A DNA stretch of 64,000 bases from assembly GCA_026770025.1 (NCBI GenBank), contig JAMXDE010000016.1, positions 1,426,001-1,490,000 on the forward strand, given 5' to 3'. Below, piece after piece: positions 22,581 through 33,826 of this stretch; the stretch's first letter is position 1, and the number at the start of each line of letters is the position of its first letter. Origin of the DNA: Craspedostauros australis (Eukaryota > Bacillariophyta > Bacillariophyceae > Mastogloiales > Achnanthaceae). Position numbers and translations under genes: made by a program. The notes below the pieces were generated by a model that was not told the origin of the DNA, did no database searches, and worked only from the letters and a program-made list of their open reading frames with translations.

Positions 22581-24904
22581 GCTGCGAGTGCTGCTGGTTG
22601 ATGCCGAGGCGAGCTGAGCTGATGTCCTGATTCAGTTGACGTCTCTGGTTGGTGGAGTCACCTTGTGACGAACTGCAGAACTTTTTCCGCCTTTGGCCGG
22701 GACTTGGCTTGGCCTGTCGTTGTGTCTGTCGTTGTGCTTGTGGAAGAACCTTGCAGCACTCTGTCGCTCTCGCTCTGTCTCTATGTCTGGTGGCGTTTGC
22801 GACCGCTGGATGGAGAAAGACGACGCCTTTCAAACCAGGATGGGTGGTGCGCAGATGATGTGTGGTGATGGCTGGTCGAGACGTTCTCGCGCCGGTCTTT
22901 GATGGATCGACAAATCAACGCGGAATGCTTGTGGCTGGTGTGGTTGCTTCTGATGTTGTGGCTGTGGCTGCTGTGGCTGTTGCTGCAGATGCTTCCTATG
23001 CTTGGTTGCTGTTGTGGGTGGAGCTGCAATTGGATCTGTCCTTTCCTCTTTCGTTTCCAAGGGTTGCGAATGTTGTGATTGTTGTGGCGGGAATAGTTGT
23101 GGTCTCTCCGCGCGCAGTTTGTATCGGCGCGATCTACTCGCACTTGCGTCAATCATCCACTTGCCTCGGAGTTAGTCAACCTCCATCTGCCCCAATACCC
23201 TCGTAGAGCACCGGTACAATTCGGAGAGGAGAGTTCTCCGAAGTTCGTGTACCCTGTCACCAACCTCCCTCCGTGGCGCTTCGTCTTGAGCGCTGTTCTT
23301 CTTCTCGCCTTTGTACAATTCTGGCACAAAACTCATCACGAACTGCCAATGCCCAACGCGGAAGAAAATGCTGCGGCTCGTGGACAACAGGAAGGCATTG
23401 GGCGTCTTGGGCGTTTGCGAGGACTTTTTGTCAGTACATCAGAGTAGCGAACGAGACTCGCTGTCACAGTGTGTGACAACTGTAATGACCCATGTTACAT
23501 ATTTTCCTATGACTGTGACATGTACCATTGTGCACATTATTAAGTACGCAATTGTCACCAGAATATCGCCCGAATGACCAAATTTCGTTCGATCAATTCG
23601 TCAGCAGCCTCCGATGAGACATGAAACCTCCGGCAACTCTTGGGTCCTTTGCGTCCATTCTCGATTCCCGCAGTCGTGGCGCGAACGAAATGCGCCAAAT
23701 TCCAGAATCTCTTGACCTTGTTTCCGTCTCTCTCCCTCGCTCTCCTCTCTTCCCCTGTCGCGACTGTCCTTGTTTCCTTTCCTCTCCGTTTCCGAGGGAG
23801 GCACCATACGGCCGTGTTCTGAGTGCATTAGCAGCTCGTGCGTGGAGTGTATCTTCGCAAGTCCTGCTTCTCCTTTGCCTCTGGGATCATGCGACCATAC
23901 GAGCGCGATTATGGTCGTGTGACGATGACGAAGGAGCTCTTGAAGTTCGCCACATAACATTACCGAAGAAAGCAATAGCGAAGCTACGAACTATTCCATC
24001 GGAGACCATTGACTTCGGCCAAGGAAGGCATTTGTGTAGCCGAAACAGTATTCGGTTCTGCTAATTCTTCGAGTACTCCTCCTCTGAAGTCCAACAGTGC
24101 AATGAGACATTGGACCATGGCGGAGAGCGGAGACAGGCTGACATGATGTGGTGCGATTGTTTTCGGCTCTGTGTGCCTTCTCGCATGACATGGCATCGCA
24201 TCTCCCATTGGGCGATCCCCTCGGCGCCTGTTCCATCCGATGACCTCTCAACTGCAGTATTGCATTGCACTATACTCGTACATGTCTTCGGCTATCTACG
24301 ACGTCGCTGGGGCTCCAACACAATGTTCTAACACGTGTCAATCCTCATGAAGAGCACTCTGTTCTACGACTACTCCATGAATTCGAGCTACTCGCAGTCT
24401 TTCTGTCTTTGTTCTTGTTCATTCCTCAAGTTCAGTCGTTCGTACCAATCCACACCAATGTATTGGGAGCTAAATGCCTACGATCTGTTGGAATCTCTTT
24501 TGGGATCGCTTCGTGCAGACAGCGACATCACAGAAAGGCGATCTTTATATATTGCGGTAAATTATGTATTTATCAACAAATTCACAGCAACAAATCGTCA
24601 ATATGTTTACTTGAATATATATGTTATCCACCGCAGATCACAATTTAATTCGAAACGCCAAAACAGTTTTGGCGCACCAACGCAGAAGGGTTCATCATGA
24701 ATCCATTGCGGCAAGCCAGCTCCATCGTGATCACGAACTCGCAATGGGAAATGGAGAATTGTTCATCACGGGCACAGAAAGAGTCAGCAAGATGAATGCT
24801 CTGATAGAATGCGATACTTATCAAGCCATCGCCTCTGGCTTTGGCGAATGTCGTGCTCATAGTCTACGCCAGCAACGTTTCGCACAGCCATCGCAGAAGC
24901 AACC
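22581..24904. other. Bidirectional intergenic region between the two cyclase/PDE genes
   Basis: The two paralogous genes are transcribed away from this 2.3-kb region, so it must hold both promoters. Low-complexity TGTGGCTG/TTGCTG sequence lies at about 22935-23015. An open frame at 23097-23447 encodes one clear membrane helix (FVLSAVLLLAFVQFW) with plausible flanks (PVTNLPPWR before, HHELPMPNAEENAAARG after). It has no ATG ahead of the helix, so it could be the second exon of a small membrane protein, but I cannot find the first exon. An AT-rich stretch lies at about 24540-24660. Confidence 0.5.
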
Positions 24905-27900
24905 ATGATGCGCTCCCGCTCCTTCTCTTTGGGAAGGGGAGACTCTTGCTTTGATGGCATCGACATCGACGTCGATATCAACATCGATACCATGGACAAT
25001 AACACCAACGAAAGTAACAGCAGCAACATCAGCAGCGATCGCAGCATCGCCGTGCCAGTTATCACGGGCGATCGATCGCAGCACCGGCGCGCGCATGGTG
25101 GGGAAAGACGAACATCGTCCACCCGCATCCTTGACCGATCGCAACGCTCCACGCAGAGCTCCGATTCCAACTTCTCCTGCGACGGGAGCGTCGGCGTGGT
25201 CAGCGTCGTCTCGTACGCTCGCGCGCAGCACCGCGATCGGACCTTGTCGATTATCAGGGTCCTCGTGATCTGCACTCTGCTCTGCGTCGCGGCCATCGCG
25301 TCGGACATCGCTTTCATTCTCACATTGCGCGAAGAACAGCGCTCCTTCCACGAGCATCTGGAGACCTTCGCGCGATACATCGTCGACGGAGTCATCACGC
25401 AGCTGGACACCAAGTACCTGCTCGCCGATTCCATGGCGTCGGAGCTATCATCGGCCATGTCGACATCGGCTTGGCCAAACGTCACCTACGCTGGGTTCTC
25501 GCAGCTTTGCCAACCGTTTTCAAAGCTGGCAAAGACCGACGCCATTTGGTACGCACCGTTGGTCCGCAAGCACGAACAGGCGCAATATGACAGTTATCTC
25601 GCTGAAGAACGCACCAAATCCGCCTATGCACTCGGGAATCATCGTCCAGCGCGCCATCTCCATCCTCTTTCATCCGACCGCACCCATCGAAGCTTTTCCG
25701 AAGACGACGCTGATCTGACCAATCAGAGACGTCATGTGCGCAGCGATCACGCGATTGCGTCCCAACTATCACCAGAAGCCAGTCAGGGCGGGCACCTTCG
25801 AGCGGATGATGATGCAGCTGCGTTGAATGCCCATCACATCATCCATGAGAAGCCCAATAGCACGAGCATCAACTCGAACCGCTTCACGAATGGAATCATG
25901 TTCCCAATCCGCCAAGTCTCGCTCTCAAGACATGCCAGCAACCAGGACGCAAAAGATCTCATGCAACGCGACCAGCTCGAGGACCTCACACGGGAAGAGG
26001 CGCTTGTGCGCATGATGCAAAGGAGGAGTGCAGTCTTCACGAAAGCCCTTCCTTCGCCAGGACCCAACGCTTCTATGCATGAACGGTACCAAACGCCCAC
26101 ATCTGCTTTGTATTTTCCAATTCACAGGAATATAAGTCAGAAAATGAGCAACGGCTCAGCATCCCCATCGCGAACATCGCTGGTAGATGCAGGAGATGAC
26201 GTTGATCCCAACATCGTCGGAGCCTTGACGTTGGAGTTTGCGTGGATGACGCTGCTAGAAGGGTCCACATACACCCAAGAAGAACTCCTCACGGTGGTAC
26301 TGGAGAACAGTTGTGAGCAGCAGTACACATTCACTGTAACTAACGGCACGGTCGAGTACGTTGGTGTGGGGGACCTGCATGGCTCGGAGTATGCTGGACC
26401 CGGCTCAGATACTGGCTACAAGCAATATGAAGGCTTCAGCATCATCACCATGGATTCCTCTTCGTCGCGCACCGTCCTGCGAGATGATGAAGAGAGCAAA
26501 GATGTTCCTGAATCGTCTAGGCACAACCAACAAGTGTATCCCCATGCCCCCACCGCCTTCAAATCCCAGTGGTTTGTGCCGCAGCACAGCTTCTGTGACT
26601 TGCGTGTCATAGTGTATCCGTCTATCGAGATGGAAGACAAGTACATCACCGACCGCCCCAGGCATTACGAAGGCGCCATCGCTTTGTTCTTTGTGTCGGC
26701 GGCCGCGATATTCATCATATACGATTGCATCGTGGAACGCAAGCAGAAACAAGTTCAGGCTTCGGCACAACAGAACCATGACATCGTCAAGAGTCTCTTC
26801 CCCAGAACCGTCCGCGACCGCCTTTATGCGGCCACAGAGACCGCCATCACCGCCCCAGCATCCAAGGCGCCACTGCCTCCACTTGGCTTGACGGCAGAAA
26901 GTCCCACGGTTGCGACATCAAACAAGGACGCTGAAAAGGAAGACAGAATCCCCATCATCAACGACGTGCTGAAGACCATCCGGGTCAGCGATATGCACAC
27001 ACCTCGAGTGCGCCTCAAGTCATTTCTCACAGGTAACGGATTCGGCACTGACGACAGCAGCAAACGGAAGCAGAAAAAGAAGCGCGCAGATCCTGACGAG
27101 GATCTCGAGAAGCAGGCCATCGAGAAAGAGGCAGATGTTGAAGTTGATGTAGATGTTGATGTAGACATTTCTGCGTCGCCAAAGCGCAGACCCAGAGCAA
27201 AGCGGAAACTATCCATCGGCCACGGGTTGATGAAGCGTTCGGGATCCAAGAATGGCCAAAGCATGCAAGATGCTATGGCACAAGTGCTGGCGCAAGAACC
27301 GATCGCAGATCTATTCCCCAACGCCACAATACTATTTGCACATATCAGCGGGTTTACACCATGGAGCAGCGAACGTGAACCACGGCAGGTGTTTTCTTTG
27401 CTGGAGAATTTATTTGGTGCCATGGACAAGATCGCGCACAGGTACAATGTGTTCAAGGTGGAGACGGTTGCGGATTGCTATGTTGCGGCGACTGGTCTCC
27501 CCGGTAAGTCTGGTTGCACTGCGTGTGCACCATACTGAGACTTGGATGAACCCGACCCATGTACACTTGCAGGGGAGATTGAGATTCCCCATGTTGCCAT
27601 CTTTGTACCCAACCATTGTTGGAATCTCACGCCTGTACGCCACTCTCTCTCTCTCTCTCTCTCCCTCGCTGTAACTGCCACCACTGAAACCACTGCGGGA
27701 TATGTACGCTGTAACTGCCAACACTGAAACCACTGCGGGATATGTACAATGTTTCACATCCTTGATCACCCGCAACCTCTTGCATTGTACCATGCCACGC
27801 TATGCCATGCCATTCCCCAGATCTGCAACCGGACCATGCCGTGATCATGGCGCGCTTCGCACATGCGTGCCAGGTACATTGCCGAGAGCTCGTCAAGGTA

Positions 27901-30145
27901 CTGGAGGCCAGTCTCGGACCTGGCACCGATGATCTCGCTTTGCGCATCGGCATCCACAGCGGGCCAGTGACCGCGGGAGTCCTCCGTGGCGCGGGGTCAA
28001 GATTCCAACTCTTCGGCGACACCATGAATACAGCCGCTAGATTGGAGAGCACGGGACTTCGCAATCGTATCCACATCTCTCGTGACACGGCCGAGCTGAT
28101 TCGACAGGCTGGAAAGGACCGGTGGCTGCAACATCGCGAGGGCACTGTCGAAGCGAAAGGCAAGGGCATCATGAAGACGCTCTGGCTAGACCTTGGCTTC
28201 AAACGCCCAAGTCTCGACGCGAATGCCAAGTCAGGGGCTGCCAGTCATTGCACCAACAGAGCTCCATCCGTGGGCGGAGCGAACAATGCAAAACATGGGT
28301 CAGCACGATGTAGCGATGCAAGATTGTCAGACCGCATTGAGCGCCTCATCCAGTGGAACACTGATCTCCTGTTCGGCATGTTGCAAAGGGTCGTTGCCCA
28401 GCGCAAGGCTCCGCTCTTGCCCAAAACGACCGAGACTGCTCTCAAGGATTGCGCGGACGACTTGCAGATCTGCGCTCTGGACGAAGTGAAGGAGGTCCTT
28501 GAGCTCCCGGAGTTTGATCTGCGCGTTGTGGGGACGTTCAACACAGATGTGACCATGCCGCACGGCGTGTTCGAAGAATTGAACGACTTTATCCGCAACA
28601 TCGCGCGAGGTTACCAGCAGGCCAATCCGTTCCACAATTTCGAGCACGCATCGCATGTGTGTCTGTCGGCCTCGAAGCTGCTGCGGCGCATCGTGAACTC
28701 GGATGATGTCGACTACCGCATGGATTCGGATGATGCCGAAGTGAGCAAGGTTCGCGCCATCATCTCTGATCTGCACAATCACACCTACGGGATCAGCTCC
28801 GACGCGCTGACGCATTTCTCTGTCGTCTTTTGCGCATTGATCCATGATGTGGGACACACGGGAGTGCCGAACAATCAGCTCGCAAAGGGTAAGTGGGATG
28901 TGGCTGTTTGTCGCAAGTGTGTGTGGTGTATGTAGGCGTGCTCTACTGTTATCTTCCGAGTATGAATGCAGGCTTTGCGCTGTACTGCAATATGCTGTGT
29001 TGTGCGCTGTATGTACTGTGTGGAACCAAACGCAACCACACGGTGCGGTTCCTCATTCCACCCTGCTCGATCCAGTTCCATCGCTCAACCCTTGCTTTTG
29101 GTTCCTTCTCCTCTCATTCCAATTTTCACTCCTCGCGAATCTGCGTGCTCGTCATCGGTACTGCGACTACATCAACGACAGAACAACCTGACGTTGCGGT
29201 CAAATACCGCGGCCAGTCCCTCGCAGAGCAGCAAAGCATCGACATCGCCTGGAAGCTGCTGATGACGCCATCGTACAAGAAGCTGCGAACTTGCATCTTT
29301 TCCACGGACGCTGAGAAGTTCAGATTCCGGGATCACGTCGTCAATAACATCCTGGCGACCGACATCTTCGATCCGCGAATGTCCACGCTGCGAAAGACAA
29401 GATGGAGCAAGGCGTTTCACGAGGACGCGCGGAGCTTGGAGTCCTGTAGTCTCGACGGTGCCGAGGACATGAACCGCAAAGCGACGGTGGTCATTGAACA
29501 CATCATCCAAGCCAGCGATGTGGCCCACACCATGCAGCGTAAGTTGAAACCTGCCGATCGGATCGGAGTGGATGGTCCCCTATGGTTCTTGATGTTGATG
29601 GTGCTGATGCTGTGTTGGTGTTCCGCCATTCTCAATACTGTTGCTTGTCAGCGCCGGTCTGCTCTGCCACATTTACTGGTGCAAGAGAAGCCGCAAACGA
29701 CGCCTCGCTCACTGGCTTGCTATACGTATTGCTTGCATACCTTCCCACTCCTATTGCTGGTTGTCTTCATCGATCATTTGACTGACTGACTTGATTTGGG
29801 ATGTTCACGTCCATCCCGATCACGGAACAATCCTTAACGCTCCTCTACTCCTCTACTCATGCAGACTGGCACGTGTACCGGAGATGGAATCAGCAACTGT
29901 TTCGAGAAATGCACCAAGCCTACGCGATGGGACGTTCTGAGACGAATCCATCCACGAAGTGGTACCAAGGCGAGCTGTGGTTCTTCGACAATTACGTCAT
30001 CCCGCTGGCGCACAAGCTGAAGGAATGCGGAGTTTTTGGCGTATCGAGCGATGAATATCTGGCGTATGCGTTGGCCAACCGCGAGGAGTGGGCCGAAAAA
30101 GGCCAGTCCATCGTCGATGAGATGCTGAAGGAAATAGGGGATTGA
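24905..30145 (+). CDS. Receptor-type nucleotide cyclase fused to phosphodiesterase (copy B), cyclase metal-site Asp replaced by His
   Basis: This is a 1434-aa protein from four exons: 24905-27503, 27821-28888, 29182-29538 and 29865-30145; GT-AG throughout and phases close. It has the same architecture as copy A: TM1 at about 116-140, a CHASE-like ectodomain (AIWYAPLVRKHEQAQ), TM2 at about 590-610, the shared juxtamembrane phrase SLFP..VRDRL, an acidic VDVDVDVDI linker, cyclase, then PDE. In the cyclase the first metal ligand is His: LFAHISGF with H813, codon CAT at 27341-27343, where copy A and the family have Asp. The second ligand D857 (VADCYVA), E853 and the NTAARLES motif are kept. Loss of one of two metal-binding Asp residues usually abolishes catalysis, so copy B may be a PDE with a regulatory pseudo-cyclase, or the inactive half of a heterodimer. 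PDE motifs HNFEHASHV and HDVGHTGVPN are intact. Confidence 0.92.
27640..27748. repeat. CT microsatellite and two-copy 40-bp tandem repeat inside an intron
   Basis: A CT-rich microsatellite runs to about 27665. It is followed by two nearly identical 39-40 bp copies (CTGTAACTGCCAMCACTGAA...) to 27748. All of it lies within the 27504-27820 intron of cyclase copy B. Confidence 0.85.
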
Positions 30146-30432
30146 GCGCGGGCTTGAGCTTGAGCACGAGGGAGTGGGAGTTCGAAGAGGCAAGGGATGG
30201 TAGTGATAGAGTAGGGTAGAGTGAAGGGAAGTGCCATCTTCGACTCGGGAATACAATAGTACCCATCACAGAGGAGTTGCGAAAGAAGTACAATCACATG
30301 CCATAACGTCCTCTCCAAGTTCCAACCAAACTGTATCGAAGATTTGCGTCGTCCTCACACGAGGATGAAGATGCTTGCCTGTCAGTCAGTCGAAGCTTTC
30401 GCGATTCTTCTTTCCTCCTTCGTTTTTTCATT
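30146..30432. other. Convergent intergenic spacer
   Basis: This is the 3' flank shared by cyclase copy B (plus) and the glycosyltransferase (minus). No feature is seen beyond the two presumed 3' UTRs. Confidence 0.6.
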
Positions 30433-31578
30433 TCATCCACCACGCTCCCGAATCTGGATTCCGCAATTGTCGTCCCAGGTTTGGAAGGATTGCAGCTTCG
30501 TGAGCCATGCACTGTGCCGCGTTTTGGAATCCAGGATGGGCATGGACACCCAGTTGTCGGCGGGGCAACGGCCAGGATTGACAACCCCCCGGTACGCGAA
30601 GTCACGAGACCAGATCTTGACGGTGTGGCCCGTGAGAGATGAACGCCCGCGTAGCTCATCCGTCAAGAGACCGACAAATCGCGCATCGTCTCCGGCCTCC
30701 TGATTCGATACCCGCGACGCTGATGACGCGTGTGGGTCCCAACTCCACACCATCTCCAGCTTCTGATCGAGGAGGCGGTTCAGTTCGCGTTGATCATCGC
30801 ACATGTCGCCACATGTCTCTTGCAAAATCGTGGCGAAACGGATACTGCTCTCGCTGGCACGCCACCACGACATGCCGCTGCAAACGACGAGGCCCATGCT
30901 CGCGTACGCCTTGCGCGGGTACTTGGTGGCATAGGCCATGAGGACGTCGACTTGGGTCTCGTTCTCGAACTGTGCTGGTGACACGTATCGTGTGAAGATG
31001 TTGTCCGCGTCCGTGAGCAAGATGTGGGTACCATGCCGCAGCTGCTGCAGCAGGTACTTCCAGCGCACCGCCATGAGAAGCTGCAGGACGGCGCGGTCCT
31101 TCTGCCTCTGGTTTGCCGTCTGCAGCGATGGTGGCAGTTCTGCCCGCAGCAACACCTCAAACCTGAAATGGCCATACTTGGCCGTGAGGAAGTCCACCAT
31201 CTCAGCGTCCGTCGCGACAATGACGTGCGAAGTGTAACCCAAGCGCGTCATGCGTTCGTACCACGCAATGGCCACGGATCGGAAGTTGTAGTTGGAGAAT
31301 GCGACGATTTTCGTGTTGCCGCTGCCGTTGCTGCTGACTGCATTGCCTGGACCTTTCGACAGAGATGGCCGTTGGAGATCAAGTCCATCGTCAGTTCGGT
31401 GCGATGCCGTTGCGCTGCTCGAACTCCCATGTTGCTGCTGTTGAGCTGCGCGGCTCAAGACGGTGCCACAAAGAACGGCATAGCACACCACTCCGCAGAA
31501 AAGGAGATTTACGACGAAGCTCAATCGGACCACGAACTGCTTGGGCTTGTCGCTCCTTCGTTCCTGGTTGGGTCTCAT
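30433..31578 (-). CDS. Golgi-type glycosyltransferase with Nucleotid_trans (PF03407-like) domain
   Basis: This is a 381-aa type II membrane protein. A short cytosolic tail (MRPNQERRSDKPKQ) is followed by a membrane helix at about 15-36 (FVVNLLFCGVVCYAVL), a Q/S-rich stem, and a catalytic domain at about 88-370. The nucleotide-sugar/metal motif is D190-A-D in HILLTDADNIF. The block KIVAFSNYNFRSVAIAWYERM ahead of it is typical of the GT77/RRA-like family that includes plant arabinosyl- and xylosyltransferases. It probably transfers a sugar from a nucleotide donor to a cell-wall or secreted glycoprotein acceptor in the Golgi; donor and acceptor cannot be read from sequence. The frame is open 60 codons further upstream, but the ATG at 31578 gives the expected short tail before the anchor. 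Confidence 0.8.
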   Translation of the reverse strand: MRPNQERRSDKPKQFVVRLSFVVNLLFCGVVCYAVLCGTVLSRAAQQQQHGSSSSATASHRTDDGLDLQRPSLSKGPGNAVSSNGSGNTKIVAFSNYNFRSVAIAWYERMTRLGYTSHVIVATDAEMVDFLTAKYGHFRFEVLLRAELPPSLQTANQRQKDRAVLQLLMAVRWKYLLQQLRHGTHILLTDADNIFTRYVSPAQFENETQVDVLMAYATKYPRKAYASMGLVVCSGMSWWRASESSIRFATILQETCGDMCDDQRELNRLLDQKLEMVWSWDPHASSASRVSNQEAGDDARFVGLLTDELRGRSSLTGHTVKIWSRDFAYRGVVNPGRCPADNWVSMPILDSKTRHSAWLTKLQSFQTWDDNCGIQIRERGG

Positions 31579-32593
31579 CCATGGACCATGGACCATGCTT
31601 GGATGGGGAGTGTCTTGCTCTCTGGTGTGAATACTGGAATGGGAGTGGTGCCGTTTGTACCACTCGCACAGTCGTATGACATGGTGGAGCACATGTGTGA
31701 TCTGGTGTGACAGTCGCACAGCTTCGAGTGCCGATGGATGGAGCGCCCATGCGAACATGATCGAATGCCAAACATTGCATTGACGTTGTCACAAGGTGAT
31801 AACTTCCCAGTTTGTCCTTCAAACACGGTGGTGGCAGAGTCGTGCGGGTCTGTTGTTCCGCCAAGACCTCTCGCGTTGTCCAAGATCAGTCTCTTCGACT
31901 CCGTGGAACACTCGTGACAGCAATTCTATTTGTTATTTTCTCGACACAATTGAGAAACGAACTGATCCCGTTTGTCCCAAAACGGAAATGCCCTTCCGAA
32001 GTGGCTGACGTGTAGCGCAATTTGTCGCGCGTGCAAATTCGTCGAAACGCTTTTTCACCTTGATGCGGATTTTCCCTTCTTTTCAAGACACCATTCGCTC
32101 AAATGCAAGCGCGACCAATGATGAAAATCATCAACAAGAAAAGGAGGAAGACAAGGGAACCACACAAGACGAAGGCGAAGGAGAAGAAGGACAGCAACAA
32201 TCCACGGCGACCGCAACCGCGTCGACAACAATAAAAGCATCAACAACATCAGCAACGGCAGCGACTGCAACGACAACAATGCCCCTCTCTCTATCTCTCT
32301 GTCTGTCTCGAGTGCTGCATTGGCCTCTCTCAGATACAATGGTTGATGTTGGCGGACTCAAACGCGCACTATTCCGCAATGCAATAAATTCGGGACAGAC
32401 CAATACGGCGTCCGTGTGCGAGTATTGGGCCTGATCTTATACTGCATGCCCAAGGTCAATGCTCAACTTGATGCTCAATGCTCATAATAATCACAAGCAA
32501 GAACAACAATACCAAAACAAACAACACCAAGGTGACCGACGCAACCGTTCCAAAAGATAAGATACACGAAAACAAACGACAACAGCAGCAACC
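31579..32593. other. Intergenic region with low-complexity sequence
   Basis: This lies between the divergent glycosyltransferase and CRAL-TRIO genes and so holds both promoters. An ACAACR-rich stretch at about 32100-32280 gives an open frame (32060-32434) full of Q, T, A, E and S; its composition follows from the repeat and I do not take it as a gene. CTCT repeats lie at about 32284-32305. Confidence 0.5.
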
Positions 32594-33826
32594 ATGACAG
32601 TCAACGAAGTTTCGAAATGCATCCACGATGACGAAAGCGCTCTCGACAAGGACGCGGCCATGACAATCGACTCCTCCATCGGCGACGACCTCGATTTGGG
32701 CGTCATGTTGTCAACGCCGGAGGAAGTTGCAGGCGCAGAGGCCATCACGAAGGCATTGACACAGGATGAGATCACCCAGCTTTCGGACGACAACATGCCA
32801 ATGCGATACTACCGTGCTCATGAGGTACGTTCAGTCTGTGCGCCGCAGCCTGATGACGGGTACGTCCGTGTCCCTGTCACGAAGACGGGATGGATTCTAC
32901 TTTGCTTGTTCCTCGCGATTCGTCTTTTTTCTTGTCCGTCATCTTGTTGCTCGTGCTTGCTTGCTTGTTGAGGAGTGAACCGCATCGCGGCTCCGACATC
33001 CTCATCTGTCCATCCATCGATCCATCCATCTGTCCAACCGACGCAATCTGTCATTCACTCATACCATGCTATGTTCTTTTGTTTGGTTTGCTACTCATAC
33101 AATACAATACTGGTACAGGGCGATATTGAGAAGGCAGTCGATGGACTTCGAGCCACATTGAAATGGCGCATCGAGTTCGGGGTGGACGCCATTGCTCGGT
33201 GCTTCGACGAGGGCGGCGACAAAGAGATCGCGGCGATCGTTCGCAAGGAAAGCGAGACGTGCAAGATGTACGCCCGAGGATACGACAAGGATGGACGCGC
33301 CATCGTGTACATGCGCGGCGCAAGCGAGAATAGCCGAGACGAAACGGGTAACCTCATCAACATCGTGCACCACTTGGAGAAGGGCATTGCCTGCAGCCGC
33401 AAGAACGGAATGGACATGATGAGCTTCATCATCGACTACGAGGGCTTCCGACTCCGTGATGCGCCGTCAATGTCCGTCACTCGCAAGATCCTGGACATTC
33501 TGCAGAGCCTCTATCCCGAACGCATGCACCGCGCCTACATTTGCAACCCTCCCTTCGTCTTCCGCACGTTCTGGGCGCTCGTCAAGCCATTCATCGATCC
33601 CGCCACGAAACGCAAGATCATGTTTTGCACGTCGAGTTCCAGCAAGGAGAAGTTCATGAATAACATGGGGCCTGCCAACATCCACAAGCTCGAAGCCTGC
33701 GCAGGCGGCACAGGCAACGTTCGTGAATGCGACTGCGACGAGTATCTCAGCCTTCCATTCGATGTCACCTTTGACGAGTACATTTTTTCGCAACATGCGC
33801 ACAACGGTGTTGGTGCGTGCCAGTAG
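32594..33826 (+). CDS. CRAL-TRIO (Sec14-like) lipid-transfer protein
   Basis: This is a 312-aa protein in two exons, 32594-32824 and 33119-33826, with a 294-nt intron that falls exactly between RYYRAHE and GDIEKAVDGLRATLKWR. The join rebuilds the CRAL-TRIO N-terminal helical motif (R...H..D.EKAV..L..TL.WR). The lipid-binding domain follows: GRAIVYMRGASENS, MSFIIDYEGF, ILQSLYPERMHRAYICNPPFVF and KPFIDPATKRKIMF, matching the Sec14 order of barrier strands and gate helix. Such proteins move phosphatidylinositol or other hydrophobic ligands between membranes. A cytosolic location is expected, as there is no signal peptide. The N-terminal 55 residues are acidic and probably disordered. Confidence 0.9.

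Noticed and set aside
23097-23447. Possible small membrane protein between the cyclase genes.
   Set aside because: It has a convincing helix but no ATG ahead of it and no first exon that I could identify, so it is not listed as a gene.
32060-32434. 124-codon ORF between the glycosyltransferase and CRAL-TRIO genes.
   Set aside because: The composition (Q, T, A, E, S) follows from ACAACR-type low-complexity DNA; no domain or conserved-looking end.
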